Shown here piece by piece: positions 31,799-41,778 of a DNA stretch of 64,000 bases. This DNA comes from Breviolum minutum Mf 1.05b.01. Taxonomy: Eukaryota; Sar; Dinophyceae; Suessiales; Symbiodiniaceae. The DNA lies in the NCBI GenBank assembly GCA_000507305.1, contig DF239225.1, positions 62,001 through 126,000 of the forward strand, written 5' to 3'. The position numbers and the translations under genes were made by a program. The notes below the pieces were generated by a model that worked only from the letters and a program-made list of their open reading frames with translations, was not told where the DNA came from and did no database searches. Numbering within the stretch: position 1 is the stretch's first letter; every line of letters starts with the position of its first letter.

Positions 31799-31936
31799 CT
31801 GGGATGTCCTGCTGGTGTACTTAGTAACTGGGTGATTTCACCCCTATATAAGTATAGGTTATCAGTCCGTGAAAAGTAGGTGAAATCAACCAACTTACTA
31901 ACGATCGTTACGATCACGAACCCATGGACATCCAAG
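31799..31936. mobile_element. FB-T foldback element
   Basis: CTGGGATGTCCTGCTGG to CCCATGGACATCCAAG, TSD TA. Confidence 0.83.
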
Positions 31937-32039
31937 TAGTTTAGCCCAATTTTCGCAAGGATTACCCAGCCTGGGAAGCGTCAATAATCTCTTTTTGACG
32001 TTTCGGTGGGATATGGACATCCTCGTTACCTGGAGGGTA

Positions 32040-32163
32040 CTTGGATGTCCCAATAAGTTAGTGAAGGGTTAGTAAATGGGTTATACTTATAAATGGGGTT
32101 GTACTGGGGTTATAATTTATAACCCACTTACTAACTTTTTACGAACCTCCTGGGACATCCAAG
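32040..32163. mobile_element. FB-I foldback element
   Basis: CTTGGATGTCCCAATAAG to CCTCCTGGGACATCCAAG, TSD TA. Confidence 0.85.
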
Positions 32164-32332
32164 TATATACCTAATTCACAAATATGGTATCAGAATGGGT
32201 TGAACTTACAAACGATCAAACGTATAGCCCGTATAGCTGATAATGCCTGGATTGAGAGGATCGGACCAAGAAAAGCTCTGAAAGGTGTGGTGTTTGATCA
32301 AGCATGGACTGCAACATTCACTCACAAAAGTA

Positions 32333-32432
32333 CTGTTGATGGGAAAAAATCGGCGTTTACCAGTTGATGTTGGTAGTTAGAAATCCCCATTATTTACAAG
32401 GTTTGTATATGGCAGGTGCTGCAACATTCACT
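32333..32432. mobile_element. FB-Q, right end decayed
   Basis: CTGTTGATGGGAAAAAATCG, TTACCAGTTGATG, TTATTTACAAGG. Confidence 0.6.
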
Positions 32433-33000
32433 CCGAAATGAAAGGTAGACGGTAAGGTATTCATTTACCTGCATTTTAGTTGATTTTATGTGTAAAATGT
32501 AGGGTAAATATGCAAGGCGCCTTGGAACCCAAGTTTATCACAAACAAAAATCGAACAAAAGCACCAAAATATATTTTGTTTGGGTAGAAGGACGCATCAA
32601 ATAACGTCATCCTTGTTTGGGGATGTTCCAACCTCCAAAGTGGTAGTGTATATCGTCATGTTTTTTAATCAAAAATCAACCAAATGTAGGTACTCGTGCA
32701 GTAAATATCTTGTGGTGTGATACTCCTTGTAACAAATGCAATATTTTTCGGAGGGGGGGTCGTCATGAAACAACAACCAGGATTCCATGTTTGCTTTCAT
32801 GGCATGATCTCAGTGGATGAGTCGGCTGGAACGCCGCTGCGGCACACGGTGATCTCAAGAAAGGATCCACAGGAATTGTGTTTTCAAGTGGTATGTTGTT
32901 TGAGCCAGGGCTTGAGTTTTTTGTTCAGTGGTTTCAATTAAAAAGGATCCACACATTTTTTAATATCTTTTTCTAATCCACTCTCCATTGATAAATGATA

Positions 33001-33103
33001 CACCCCTGAAGATTAACATGGAACATAATCATGGATGTTTGGAAGATCATTTTCCTTTATAAATGGGTAATTTGTAGGTTCCAGCCGTTAATCTTCCAGG
33101 GTG
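33001..33103. mobile_element. FB-O foldback element
   Basis: CACCCCTGAAGATTAACATG to GTTAATCTTCCAGGGTG, TSD TA; right arm has GCC instead of ATG before the terminal block. Confidence 0.84.
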
Positions 33104-33555
33104 TATCTAGAAATGGCTTGCTGATATGTGGGTGACAAAAGTCCAGTGATCCCTTTTGTGTTCCCAAACAGCTTTGTCCGGGTGCTGGATGTCTTTGTTT
33201 GGTGATTTTGACAGATGTTTACCAAATGGAATGAAAATCAATCACCCTGAAATGACCCTTTTAAAGGAAACCTCAAGCGCCCCCCCCCCCAAAAAAAAAA
33301 CATGAAGAATCATAAAAGGTCCAAAGCCACATTCCAAACCACCAGTGACAATAAAACAGGTGATGCTGATTTTTGTGGTAAATGTACATGGATTGTTTTG
33401 GTAAGTTTTTTGGCCCCAAGTCCATGGTTCTCCCCACAAGAAAAATCAGAAATCCCACGAAAAGCAGTGGTAGCTTTCAGGTTGTGCTTCTGACATGGAC
33501 GACACAGTGTGGTTTAACAAGTTTGCCCGTTTCTTGGCAAAATCGCTTAACAAAT

Positions 33556-33689
33556 CATGGGAATCTAAGGGTACCTTCCCCCCCCCAAATAAGGCCCTAC
33601 TAAGGCCGGCTATTAAGGGAAACCAATAGTTTTCATAGTCCGTGAATAAGGCCGGCTATTTCTTGGGATGGTACCCTTAGATTCCCATA
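33556..33689. mobile_element. FB-S foldback element
   Basis: CATGGGAATCTAAGGGTACC inverted against GGTACCCTTAGATTCCCAT. Confidence 0.86.
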
Positions 33690-33895
33690 AACAAAATTCA
33701 TTTGGATCTTAGACCTTGGGATCGGTTGGATGTCAGTTGGCACCGGTTTTTTTGTGGTGATCATATGACAATATCTTTCACTTAGAGGTAACATATGACA
33801 TATATAGCCACATAGCCAACAAAAGATGCGGAAGACTGAAGTTGGGGATGGCCTCCTTTTGACAAGATGAACATGATGATAATTCACATAAGGAA

Positions 33896-33990
33896 CAAGG
33901 TGGGCCCCGGATCCAGTGATAGATGGGGTCGAAACCCTTGTAAAGGCCTCATGAATGTGTAACTGCGGTTATAACCCTACTGTAAAGCCC
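33896..33990. mobile_element. FB-J foldback element
   Basis: CAAGGTGGGCCCCGGATCC to TAAAGCCCGCCTGC. Confidence 0.68.
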
Positions 33991-34106
33991 GCCTGCTGAA
34001 GTTTAGCTACACAGGAACTGAAGCGAGGACAGATGTGTAGTTTCCAGTCAAAGTTCAAGTAGTACAGAAGAGAATTTATTGCTGTTGATTCATGGAAATT
34101 CAGCTA

Positions 34107-34226
34107 CTGGGATGTCCATGGTACTTAGTAACTGGGTTATAACCCCTATATAAGTAGGTTATAAGTCCATTAAGTAGGTTATAAACCAACTTACTAACTA
34201 GTTACTAACTTCCATGGACATCCAAG
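34107..34226. mobile_element. FB-T foldback element
   Basis: CTGGGATGTCCATGGTACTT to TTCCATGGACATCCAAG, TSD TA. Confidence 0.85.
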
Positions 34227-34471
34227 TAATGGTTAATTGTTGTTTTGTGGCCCGGTTGCTTGGATTTCTAGGCTTCCCCTTATGAAAGGGATTGTGGGTT
34301 TTAGGGGTGACCCGATTCGAATCCCAAACCACCAGCAACCCAAAACACCAGCGGGCCCCAAACCATCAGCTGAGAAATGGTTCCCCAAATAGCCGGCCTT
34401 CAGCTTGGATTTGGATTTGGATTTAGTGATGTTCTGTTGTTTCAATCGTATTCTACCATTGTGAGCCAGCA

Positions 34472-34597
34472 CTTGGATGTCCCAGGAAGTTAGTGAAGGG
34501 TTAGTAAAATGTGTTATACTTATCAATGGGGTTATATTGGGGTTATAGTTTAATAACCCACTTACCAACCTTTTACGAACCTGCTGGGACATCCAAG
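34472..34597. mobile_element. FB-I foldback element
   Basis: CTTGGATGTCCCAGGAAGTT to CCTGCTGGGACATCCAAG; near-twin of the 32040 copy. Confidence 0.85.
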
Positions 34598-34620
34598 TAT
34601 ATCAGAATTTAAAGGGAATA

Positions 34621-34705
34621 GGATCCATGTATGGTATATTTACATACATTTACCATCCAAATCAAACAAATGTTGGTAAATATACCTTACATGGATGATA
34701 TGGGT
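34621..34705. mobile_element. FB-B flanked by 20-bp direct repeats
   Basis: GGATCCATGTATGGTATATT against TAAATATACCTTACATGGAT. ATCAGAATTTAAAGGGAATA lies before it (34601-34620) and a near copy after it (34723-34743). Confidence 0.78.
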
Positions 34706-35309
34706 TGTGAACCACCAGTAAAATCAGAATTTTAAAGGGAATAATTCGTTGTTTTGTTGCCACTGTATATTTTGCAATGCACTCAACTCTCATTTGATCC
34801 TAAAAAGATCCAAGCAGAAAAAATCCAGACGTCCGATATGCAACACGGTTTGCCACCAAAAAAATCAAAGCTATGTTTCTTATTTAGGATTCTTAACGGG
34901 GGGTGGTGATTCCCGAAGCTTCCCCCAATTTTTGGACCATAGGAATCCTTAGGTTTCCCTTGAACACCCCCCCTAACTAGAGAACACTGGAAGTTCTTGT
35001 TTGTTGTGGCCGGTTGAGACCTGACAAACTCACTCATCTCCAAACTTCAAACCCAGATACAAAAAAGATTGCATGGAATATATACATCATACATTGTTAC
35101 CAATAGATTTCATGCCAAATGGCAATTCGTTGTCACCTTTTGGGATGGCGTCACTGACCCTTTGCAAAGGCGAGGCTATTCGTGACCAACGACCAACGCC
35201 CAGTTGGCTGGTCTCACCCGGACCCCTAAAAAAATTGGGTCATTTAACCATCCCTTTAAAAGGTCACGGCTTGAATCACCAGGGGTGTTGTAAAACAACA
35301 ACTATAATA

Positions 35310-35433
35310 CTATAGGTGGTGGCAACTCAAATATTTTTTTGTATGTTCACCCCGAATTACTTGGGGAAGATGAACATTCCCAATTTGACGTTCGCATATT
35401 TTTTCAGATGGGTGGTGAAAAACCACCAAGTAG
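35310..35433 (+). mobile_element. FB-A foldback element, longer subtype
   Basis: CTATAGGTGGTGGCAACTC to AACCACCAAGTAG, sharing the GGCAACTCAAATATT variant with the copy at 49741. Confidence 0.75.
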
Positions 35434-35550
35434 ATCTATTTTAGTGTTAAAAACTATCCCCAAAAAACCGATCATTTTCTCAAGAAACCTCAGGTTACAA
35501 GACCTTGTTGAAGTGCTACGGTCAACGTGGCGAATTTTTTCAAAAGCTGA

Positions 35551-35621
35551 AAAATTGAATCCCATCCCCAGAATAGGAGTATAGGGGAATTCCCTTTCCT
35601 AGGACATACCTGGATCCTTAG
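35551..35621 (+). mobile_element. FB-M, left end missing
   Basis: AATCCCATCCCCAGAATAGG to ACCTGGATCCTTAGGG. Confidence 0.72.
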
Positions 35622-35629
35622 GGATCATC

Positions 35630-35723
35630 ACCGTTGTTTTGACCGGCAAAATGTTCTTTTCAGGTCGAGAATATCCTGCCAGCCAATGCGATTGAGGTGC
35701 GAAGCTCCGACCGGGTGACGGGT
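35630..35723. CDS. candidate coding segment interrupted by FB-D
   Basis: Repeat-free sequence between an FB-M and an FB-D. Plus: after TTCTTTTCAG it reads VENILPANAIEVRSSDRVTG into the FB-D. Minus: it reads RHPVGASHLNRIGWQDILDL, and the sequence on the other side of the FB-D (35870-35930) is also open on minus (MAIGYSEKCLPSAEKKLT). Strand unresolved. Confidence 0.25.
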
Positions 35724-35869
35724 GCTTGGAGGATCATCCCATTTAGTAAATGGTTAATAACCATGGTGATCGTAAGTCCCCTAAGTAGGGTTATTCCCCT
35801 TCCAAATGGGCTAAATGGCTTATAAATAGGGGTTACTAACCACTTACTATCTGGGATGATCCTCCAAGT
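35724..35869. mobile_element. FB-D foldback element
   Basis: CTTGGAGGATCATCCC to GGGATGATCCTCCAAG; flanked by GGGTG on both sides and by open, GC-richer sequence. Confidence 0.86.
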
Positions 35870-35941
35870 GGGTGAGTTTTTTTTCGGCGGAAGGAAGGCA
35901 TTTCTCACTGTAGCCAATGGCCATCCTTTAAAATTTTTATA

Positions 35942-36029
35942 CCTGGACCTTCCAGTTTGGGTGCCAAATGGTTCCTAAAGGGTGTCAATTTACCATCCCT
36001 TAGGGTTTAATTGGCTTGGAAGGTGCTGG
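35942..36029. mobile_element. FB-H foldback element
   Basis: CCTGGACCTTCCA to TGGAAGGTGCTGG, flanked by TATA on both sides. Confidence 0.82.
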
Positions 36030-36307
36030 TATACATACCTGGAACCTGTTTTTTTCCTATTTTGGGGCGAAACAACCCTCCAAAACAAGGTCTTTTCCAA
36101 TGAAACTAGAGGTCATTTGGGTTGCAGGTACATAGTATTACATTGTGATCAGGAAAAATAAACTTCAAACTGTTTATTACATGGTCCGAAATGGCTGAGT
36201 GAGTAATAAATACACCGGAGGTCCAGTCGACCAAACAAAGTGGCTGGTCTTTAGGATGATTCATGTGTGCTAGGGTCTAAGCTCCCATTATTTCGATATA
36301 ATAAGGG

Positions 36308-37216
36308 ATGGAGTATGGACATGCATGGAGTATGGAGATTGATAACATAGCATTGCAAACCTACGTGAGGACGCATGCTGACTTTGATATGATTCGAAAT
36401 TCCATGGATGCTAAGGCTATCAGAGATTTGTCAGGCGGAAATTTGACATCAAGACAATTTGCCTTTCAAACCAATATCAGATTGGGTTGGTTTCATTCAC
36501 AGCTACCATGTCATCATACAGACATTGTTTTGATGTCGCCACCGTGTCCACCGTGGTCGATGGCATCCAAAGCACGTGGCTTACATGTTGCTGATGGTAG
36601 GACATTTGTCTACGCATGGGGGTTAATTTCAGTCATTCGTCCTTTGGTCGTTGCAGTCGAAGAAGTAGCATCAATGGTCCAACACAGTCATTGGCCGCTG
36701 CTTCAAAAACTGATTGAATGGGCAGGTTACAAGATCGTTGCATCTGAAAGCATGAATTTAGTCCAGATTCTGCCTCAGAATCGCAATCGTGTGATCATGT
36801 TGGCTGTAGATCGTTTCGCAACCAACTTAGCAGAAACATTTTCATGGACCAAATGGCCGGTAGGACAATCATTGGCATTGGCAACTTCGAAATGTATTTT
36901 ACCTTCTGACAAGGTGAGATTTGATGAGGTTGTCCCTGATCATGAAACGATTAGTATGTACATGAATCCTGAAATGCTTCCCAAAAACGATGAGGGGATC
37001 AAGAAATGGACGAAGAAAGATGTAAGATCCTATCGCATTCGTGAATTGCATCATGAAAGTGTTGCATGTATCATGGCAAATTATGGAAAAGATCGTTACA
37101 AACGGATTTCTTCCATCAACAGGAAATCACAGCCTAGAAAAGTCGCTGACTTTTCGAAACCATTCGAAGCTAGGAAGGAATCGACAATGTCGTCGGTCGT
37201 TAATTTTGGTCTTTGA
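36308..37216 (+). CDS. C5 cytosine DNA methyltransferase-like protein, N-terminally incomplete
   Basis: A 302-codon frame, ATG to TGA, by far the longest here. Residues 8-15 contain WSMEIDN, like motif II of C5 methyltransferases (the acidic residue that contacts the S-adenosylmethionine ribose). SPPCPPWS near residue 80 matches motif IV, whose Cys attacks C6 of cytosine. VVAVEEV near residue 117 sits where motif VI (ENV) is expected, and PQNRNRVIML near residue 157 matches motif VIII (QxRxR). The glycine-rich motif I, normally some 20 residues before motif II, is absent: two in-frame TAA codons lie just upstream. An AG at 36303-36305 next to the ATG could be a 3' splice site with motif I in an earlier exon; otherwise the copy is truncated. 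The C-terminal part after about residue 215 lacks a clear motif IX/X. Methyltransferase domains captured by retrotransposons are known in dinoflagellates, but no reverse transcriptase is visible nearby. Family assignment is fairly sure; activity is doubtful without motif I. Confidence 0.62.
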   Translation: MEYGHAWSMEIDNIALQTYVRTHADFDMIRNSMDAKAIRDLSGGNLTSRQFAFQTNIRLGWFHSQLPCHHTDIVLMSPPCPPWSMASKARGLHVADGRTFVYAWGLISVIRPLVVAVEEVASMVQHSHWPLLQKLIEWAGYKIVASESMNLVQILPQNRNRVIMLAVDRFATNLAETFSWTKWPVGQSLALATSKCILPSDKVRFDEVVPDHETISMYMNPEMLPKNDEGIKKWTKKDVRSYRIRELHHESVACIMANYGKDRYKRISSINRKSQPRKVADFSKPFEARKESTMSSVVNFGL

Positions 37217-37245
37217 ACCGAGATTTGCATAGATCACCAAAAGTT

Positions 37246-37366
37246 TCAGGTACCAAAAAATGGAGGTACTGTACATTTCGAGGCTGTTTTGGGATCAGGA
37301 TTCCTTTACATAAGCCTTAAATATATAGCTTATATAGGTGAGGATTCCTCAATTTTTGGTACCTGA
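37246..37366. mobile_element. FB-X foldback 30 bp after the methyltransferase frame
   Basis: TCAGGTACCAAAAA inverted against TTTTTGGTACCTGA; further pairing of GGATTCC-type arms and a TATATAAGC centre. Single copy seen here. Confidence 0.75.
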
Positions 37367-37499
37367 TTTCTGTTGGTGATAAGAACAGTTTGTAAACCAC
37401 TATCACAAAAAATCCAAGACAGGCAGCCAAACCAAGCATACCCAAACGGTAGACTCGTAGACGATCGAAATGCCATCCTAGTCACTAACCATACCCCAT

Positions 37500-37603
37500 A
37501 GGATCCATGTATGGATTATTTACCTAGATGAAAGGTGAACAATGGCCACATGAACCAGGGAAAATGTGGCTGTTTAGTAAATATTCTTACATGGATCATA
37601 TCA
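37500..37603. mobile_element. FB-B foldback element
   Basis: GGATCCATGTATGGATTATT against TAGTAAATATTCTTACATGG, expanded centre with inverted CCACAT/ATGTGG. Confidence 0.65.
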
Positions 37604-37830
37604 TATATGGGATAAATCATTTCTAACTCGAGATTTTGGAGGTACTTGCATTTTAATTCTTGAACGGCACCTGTGAACGGCAATGGTATGCTTCTTGGGG
37701 TGATGTCACCCTGTCAGGAGGTGTTTTCCAAGAGCCCCAGAATCTTCCAAATCACAGGGCGGTTATGACGAGTCAAAGGGGTTGATGCGATTTTTGAGAA
37801 GGACTTAAGGAGAACTGTGGTTAGGTTATA

Positions 37831-37972
37831 CGCTAAAGTGGGCCCCTATCAGTGATAAGTGGCTTATTACTTCACTTATAGGTTTTTAGAGGTTATAACC
37901 CCAGTTACCAATTTATAAGGCCATTTATAAGGGTTATAACTCCATTTACAACTAGACTCGGGGCCCATCTTG
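37831..37972. mobile_element. FB-J foldback element
   Basis: AAAGTGGGCCCCTATCAGTG to CTCGGGGCCCATCTTG. Confidence 0.75.
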
Positions 37973-38239
37973 TGGTGGTTTCACATCTTCTTGATTTTCT
38001 CCCTCCAAAATGGTGCAGGTTCTTTTCTTGACTTGTTTTTTTATTGTCCAAACGAGTGGCGATGACCTACCACACGTTCGGGTTAGGGAATCTTTCAAGA
38101 AAAATTGCTTAAGACGAAAGTCAAGGTGGGCCCCGGATCCATTGATAAAATGAGGTTAGGCCCTCTCCTTTTAATATTTTTAATGGCCGAACATGGGCCT
38201 TGGGTCAGCCTGCGGGTTATTTCACCCTACTTCAAAAAA

Positions 38240-38500
38240 AGGATGTCTACCGTTGGTAGTTAGGATCAATGGTTACTTGTAGGATCAATGGGTTAGCTAT
38301 CAACTACTTATAAATTTCAGTATCTTGGGGTGAAATCACCCATTTATAACAACCCCCCTAAGGATCCTGGCTCACCTTCTGAGAATGGTAATGGAATCTA
38401 AATATTCTAAATTCTATTCTGAGGAGGTGATTCGACACCCCAATCATCAGCTGAGAATATGACGATTGATGCCGATCGGGACCATTTACCAACTTCCAAC
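38240..38500. mobile_element. FB-I remnant split by FB-L
   Basis: GGATGTCTACCGTTGG, GTTAGGATCAATGG and GGGTGAAATCACCCATTTAT, then FB-L, then ACCATTTACCAACTTCC. Confidence 0.5.
38354..38480 (-). mobile_element. FB-L, reversed, nested in FB-I/FB-J
   Basis: CCCCTAAGGATCCTGGCTCA to GATTGATGCCGATCGGG. Confidence 0.77.
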
Positions 38501-38565
38501 GATCGTGACGGAGAAAAAAAATCACCCCATTGTCCCAACGATTGTAGGGACCCCACCTTGGTATA

Positions 38566-38708
38566 CTTGGAGGATCATCCCAGGTACTACGTAGTTAATA
38601 ACCCCTATTTGCAAACCATAAAATGGCCATTTGGAAGGGGTCCCACAACCCTACTTAGGGGACTTACGATCACCATGGCTAATAACCTAATTGGGATGAT
38701 CCTCCAAG
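38566..38708. mobile_element. FB-D, inverted orientation
   Basis: Ends CTTGGAGGATCATCCC and GGGATGATCCTCCAAG, TSD TA. Interior order is reversed relative to 35724. Confidence 0.86.
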
Positions 38709-38996
38709 TACCTTTCTATTCTCCCAGAGTTGGACCCCCTCAAGATGTGAGTTTAAACGACTGGTCATTTTTTTCAGCTCGCCACCGGTTCACACACACG
38801 ACCAAAGATATCCGAAAAAAAATGATGGTTTTGTGAAATTGTAAGGTGAAAATTCCCGGTATTTTCAGGGAAATCCGAAGGTTGGGTGAAATCATATCTT
38901 TTGGCCAGATTCGAAGATTGGTACATGGTTTTTGTCGCCCCCCAAAAATCTCCTTCGGGGGTGTAGTAGCTGAGTTGATTCTAACCCCAACATAGT

Positions 38997-39084
38997 CTAT
39001 GTGGTGGTTTCTAATATTTTTCATTTTCATCCCTATTTTGGGACTACAGTAATATTTTTCAGATGGGTTGAAACCGCCAACCAG
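38997..39084 (+). mobile_element. FB-A foldback element
   Basis: CTATGTGGTGGTTTCTAAT to TTGAAACCGCCAACCAG with perfect TSD TAGT. Confidence 0.83.
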
Positions 39085-39623
39085 TAGTCCATTTCCAGTC
39101 GTAGCTTCTAACCCGGTAACAGCCTGGGTAGGTCTCAGAATCCAGTTTTTCGAAACAGCGACCTGCAGGCCGGCACTGTGCCACTCTTCGACATGGGTAC
39201 GTCTGAAAACATGAAACCTGGCAGCCGGACCTGGGACTTTCAGGTTTTCCTCGGGTAAACTCGGGCTGGGTTCATGATCGTCTTCGGCTGGAAATGATCG
39301 GGATTTTTCAGGTTATAGGCCCCAGGGGTCATGAGTCATTCCCTATATTTTGGATCCACCTCTCCCCCAGGAACAGTAGCAATAATGGTTCAGAGGAATT
39401 CCCGACTAAAACTGTTATTTCATATGTACAAATCTGAGGAAAGTCACTGGCCAGCAAAAAATTTGGGTAGACAACCGTGGCAATTTTTTCAGCAACAATT
39501 GCACTTAATCGATATATCTTGATATTGCATTCTTTGTCTATATGTGCATGTATGATGACCCCTGTTGTTTCGGAAGTTGGTTTATGATATCACTGATTCC
39601 AACCACCCACTTCCATGGGGTTG

Positions 39624-39624
39624 G

Positions 39625-39662
<38 letters not shown>
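39624..39662. repeat. (TTGC)n microsatellite
   Basis: About nine uninterrupted TTGC/GCTT units. Confidence 0.97.
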
Positions 39663-39773
39663 CACCAGGGTAACTATCCTACTACAAGGTTGGCTAAACG
39701 GAGCTATAACTGTTATAAGTACGGTTATTTCACCCCAGTTACCCATGTATTTTCGGTCATTTTTAGGGGTTAC

Positions 39774-39900
39774 TTGGATGTCCCAGAAAATTAGTAAATG
39801 CTTAGGATCAACGGGTTGTTTTCCCTACTGATAAATGGAGTATATTGGGGTGACATGACCCATTTACAGACCATTTACTAACTCTCTGGGATATTTCCAG
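39774..39900. mobile_element. FB-I foldback element
   Basis: CTTGGATGTCCCAGAAAATT to ACTCTCTGGGATATTTCCAG. Confidence 0.75.
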
Positions 39901-40027
39901 ATATTCAGTAAATCCTAAGTAATTGGGCTTTAAAACACAGGTTATAACACACTGAGAAATGCAGTATGTTGAGAATATAACGCAATTACGAAGTAGCTCT
40001 GGTTTCACAGTGTTTTATTCATGTCTA

Positions 40028-40154
40028 CTTAATGTCCATGGAAGTGATCGTAACTAGTTAGTAAGTTGGTTGATTTCACCTACTTAATGGACTTATAACC
40101 TACTTATATAGGGGTGACATCACCCAGTTACTAAGTACCAGCAGGACATCCCAG
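40028..40154. mobile_element. FB-T, reversed
   Basis: TAATGTCCATGGAAGTGATC to CAGCAGGACATCCCAG. Confidence 0.8.
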
Positions 40155-40286
40155 TACCCCAAACATGGGGAGAAATGATTCAATGGTTCAATGCGACAAG
40201 TTGTTGTTGTTCAAATCGATGGGAAAGAGCGCCAACTGGACTACTTAAAGGTCAGGAACTGATACCCTTGATGAAACGACGACATG

Positions 40287-40397
40287 CCACATACCCTCCA
40301 AAAGTTTACCGTGGAACCTGAAAATGGCATTTTGGAATAGGAGATTCCTTTTGGAAACCATCATTTTTAGGTTCCATGTTAAAATTGGGGAGGGTAT
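40287..40397. mobile_element. FB-O relative
   Basis: CCTCCAAAAGTTTACCGTGG and GGTTCCATGTTAAAATTGGGGAGG-type right arm pair. Confidence 0.6.
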
Positions 40398-40457
40398 CCT
40401 ACCGTTGGAAAAGGAAAATCATTTTCCCCAAGCGCCTTGGGGAGGGGACATGTTAGA

Positions 40458-40525
40458 CTAGGTGGTGGTTTCAAACGTTAGTTTGTTCGACCCTTATTGA
40501 CAGGAGATTCCATCATTGACTAATT
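40458..40525 (+). mobile_element. FB-A, right end missing
   Basis: CTAGGTGGTGGTTTCAAA and part of the interior up to TTGACTAATTC; no right terminus. Confidence 0.6.
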
Positions 40526-41054
40526 CATAAGCTTTATATAACACATCTTGGACTTGTTTCTTTGGTGACTTTCTACGTATTCTACTATGATAAATCACCT
40601 CTACATCAGCGTTTGGGAAACAAACCCATGGAAAAAGTGAAGGTTTTAAGGTTTTAAACCCTAAACATATGGCTTGTTATAACTTCCAACCCCTACAAAA
40701 ACCTATGAACCATGAAGGTTTTTCAACCCTAAACATATGGCTTGTTATAACTTCTAACCCCTACATCATGAAGGAAAAGGTTGGGGTTTTCTATGGATTT
40801 TCTCAAGCAACCTGGCTTGCCGTGGAACCTCCATGCTCCGTTCCCGAAGGAACGTGGATCCGACTTTGGACATCGATATGACTGGCACCTGGTGGATGGA
40901 TGGCAGTCCTGCCTACTTTGAGTAACTTAACGGTGAACAATTCATGACTAGCTGGGGGATACCCTATTTCTGGAAACACCCATATAGGTGATAGTTTCAC
41001 ACTTGTTCAAGTTACCCTTCGTCGGGAAGACGATCCAATTTGACTAATATTGAT

Positions 41055-41169
41055 CTGGGTGGTGGTTTGAATCATTCTTTATTTTCACCCCGAAACTTGG
41101 GGAAGATGATGGAAGATGAACCCATTTTGACAAATATTTTTCAGATGGGTTGGTTCAACCACCAACTAG
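41055..41169 (+). mobile_element. FB-A foldback element
   Basis: CTGGGTGGTGGTTTGAAT to CAACCACCAACTAG. A truncated older copy lies just before it at 40987-41051, so two copies abut. Confidence 0.8.
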
Positions 41170-41279
41170 CTAGTCAAATTCGTTGGTTTCGTGGGTTTTT
41201 TTGGTGGTTCTGAACGGGTCGGTTATCGTTCGGAACCAGTGATGACTCAGATGAATATCACCCATGATGCTCCTGGTAC

Positions 41280-41408
41280 AGGGTGGGCCCCTACCGACCT
41301 CTATTTTAAATGGCCTTCTAAAGTCTTACAAACGGGTAACTCGGGTTACATCCCTATGGACAGGAGTGATTTCATCCCATTTATAACTGACAACGGCCCT
41401 CCTTGTCC
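41280..41408. mobile_element. FB-J foldback element
   Basis: CAGGGTGGGCCCCTACCG to CAACGGCCCTCCTTG after TA. Confidence 0.68.
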
Positions 41409-41482
41409 TTTCAGCTTAACATGTGATTTTTTACGGTTCAATGATACCTTTAGTGATAGTTTGCAAAGTGGTTGGTATTTAA

Positions 41483-41613
41483 CTGGATGTCCCAGAGAGT
41501 TAGTACAGTAAATGGTCTGTAAATGAGTCATGTCACCCCAATATTCTCCATGTATCTTAGGGAAAACAACCTGGGGAGATCCTAAGCATTTACTAACTTC
41601 CTGGGATATCCAA
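41483..41613. mobile_element. FB-I foldback element
   Basis: CTGGATGTCCCAGAGAGTT to ACTTCCTGGGATATCCAAG. Confidence 0.78.
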
Positions 41614-41636
41614 GTAAGCCAAATGTAGTAGCCCTA

Positions 41637-41778
41637 CTTGGAGGATCATCCCAGCTAGTAAGTGGTTAGTAAGTCCCATTTATAAGCTATTTAGGCCATT
41701 TGGAAAGGGAACAACCCTACTTAGGGGACTTTCTAACCATGGTTATTAACCATTTACTAAATGGGATGATCCTCCAAG
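41637..41778. mobile_element. FB-D, inverted orientation
   Basis: Perfect CTTGGAGGATCATCCCA terminal repeats; TSD TA. Follows an FB-I by 20 bp. Confidence 0.87.

Larger units (their letters stand above)
38122..38559. mobile_element. FB-J composite with nested elements
   Basis: CAAGGTGGGCCCCGGATCC at left and GTAGGGACCCCACCTTG at right, 438 bp apart; FB-I remnant and FB-L lie inside. Confidence 0.62.

Noticed and set aside
34233-34592. 119-codon minus-strand frame
   Set aside because: Most of it lies over FB-I 34472-34597 and an inverted repeat shared with 31670-31790.
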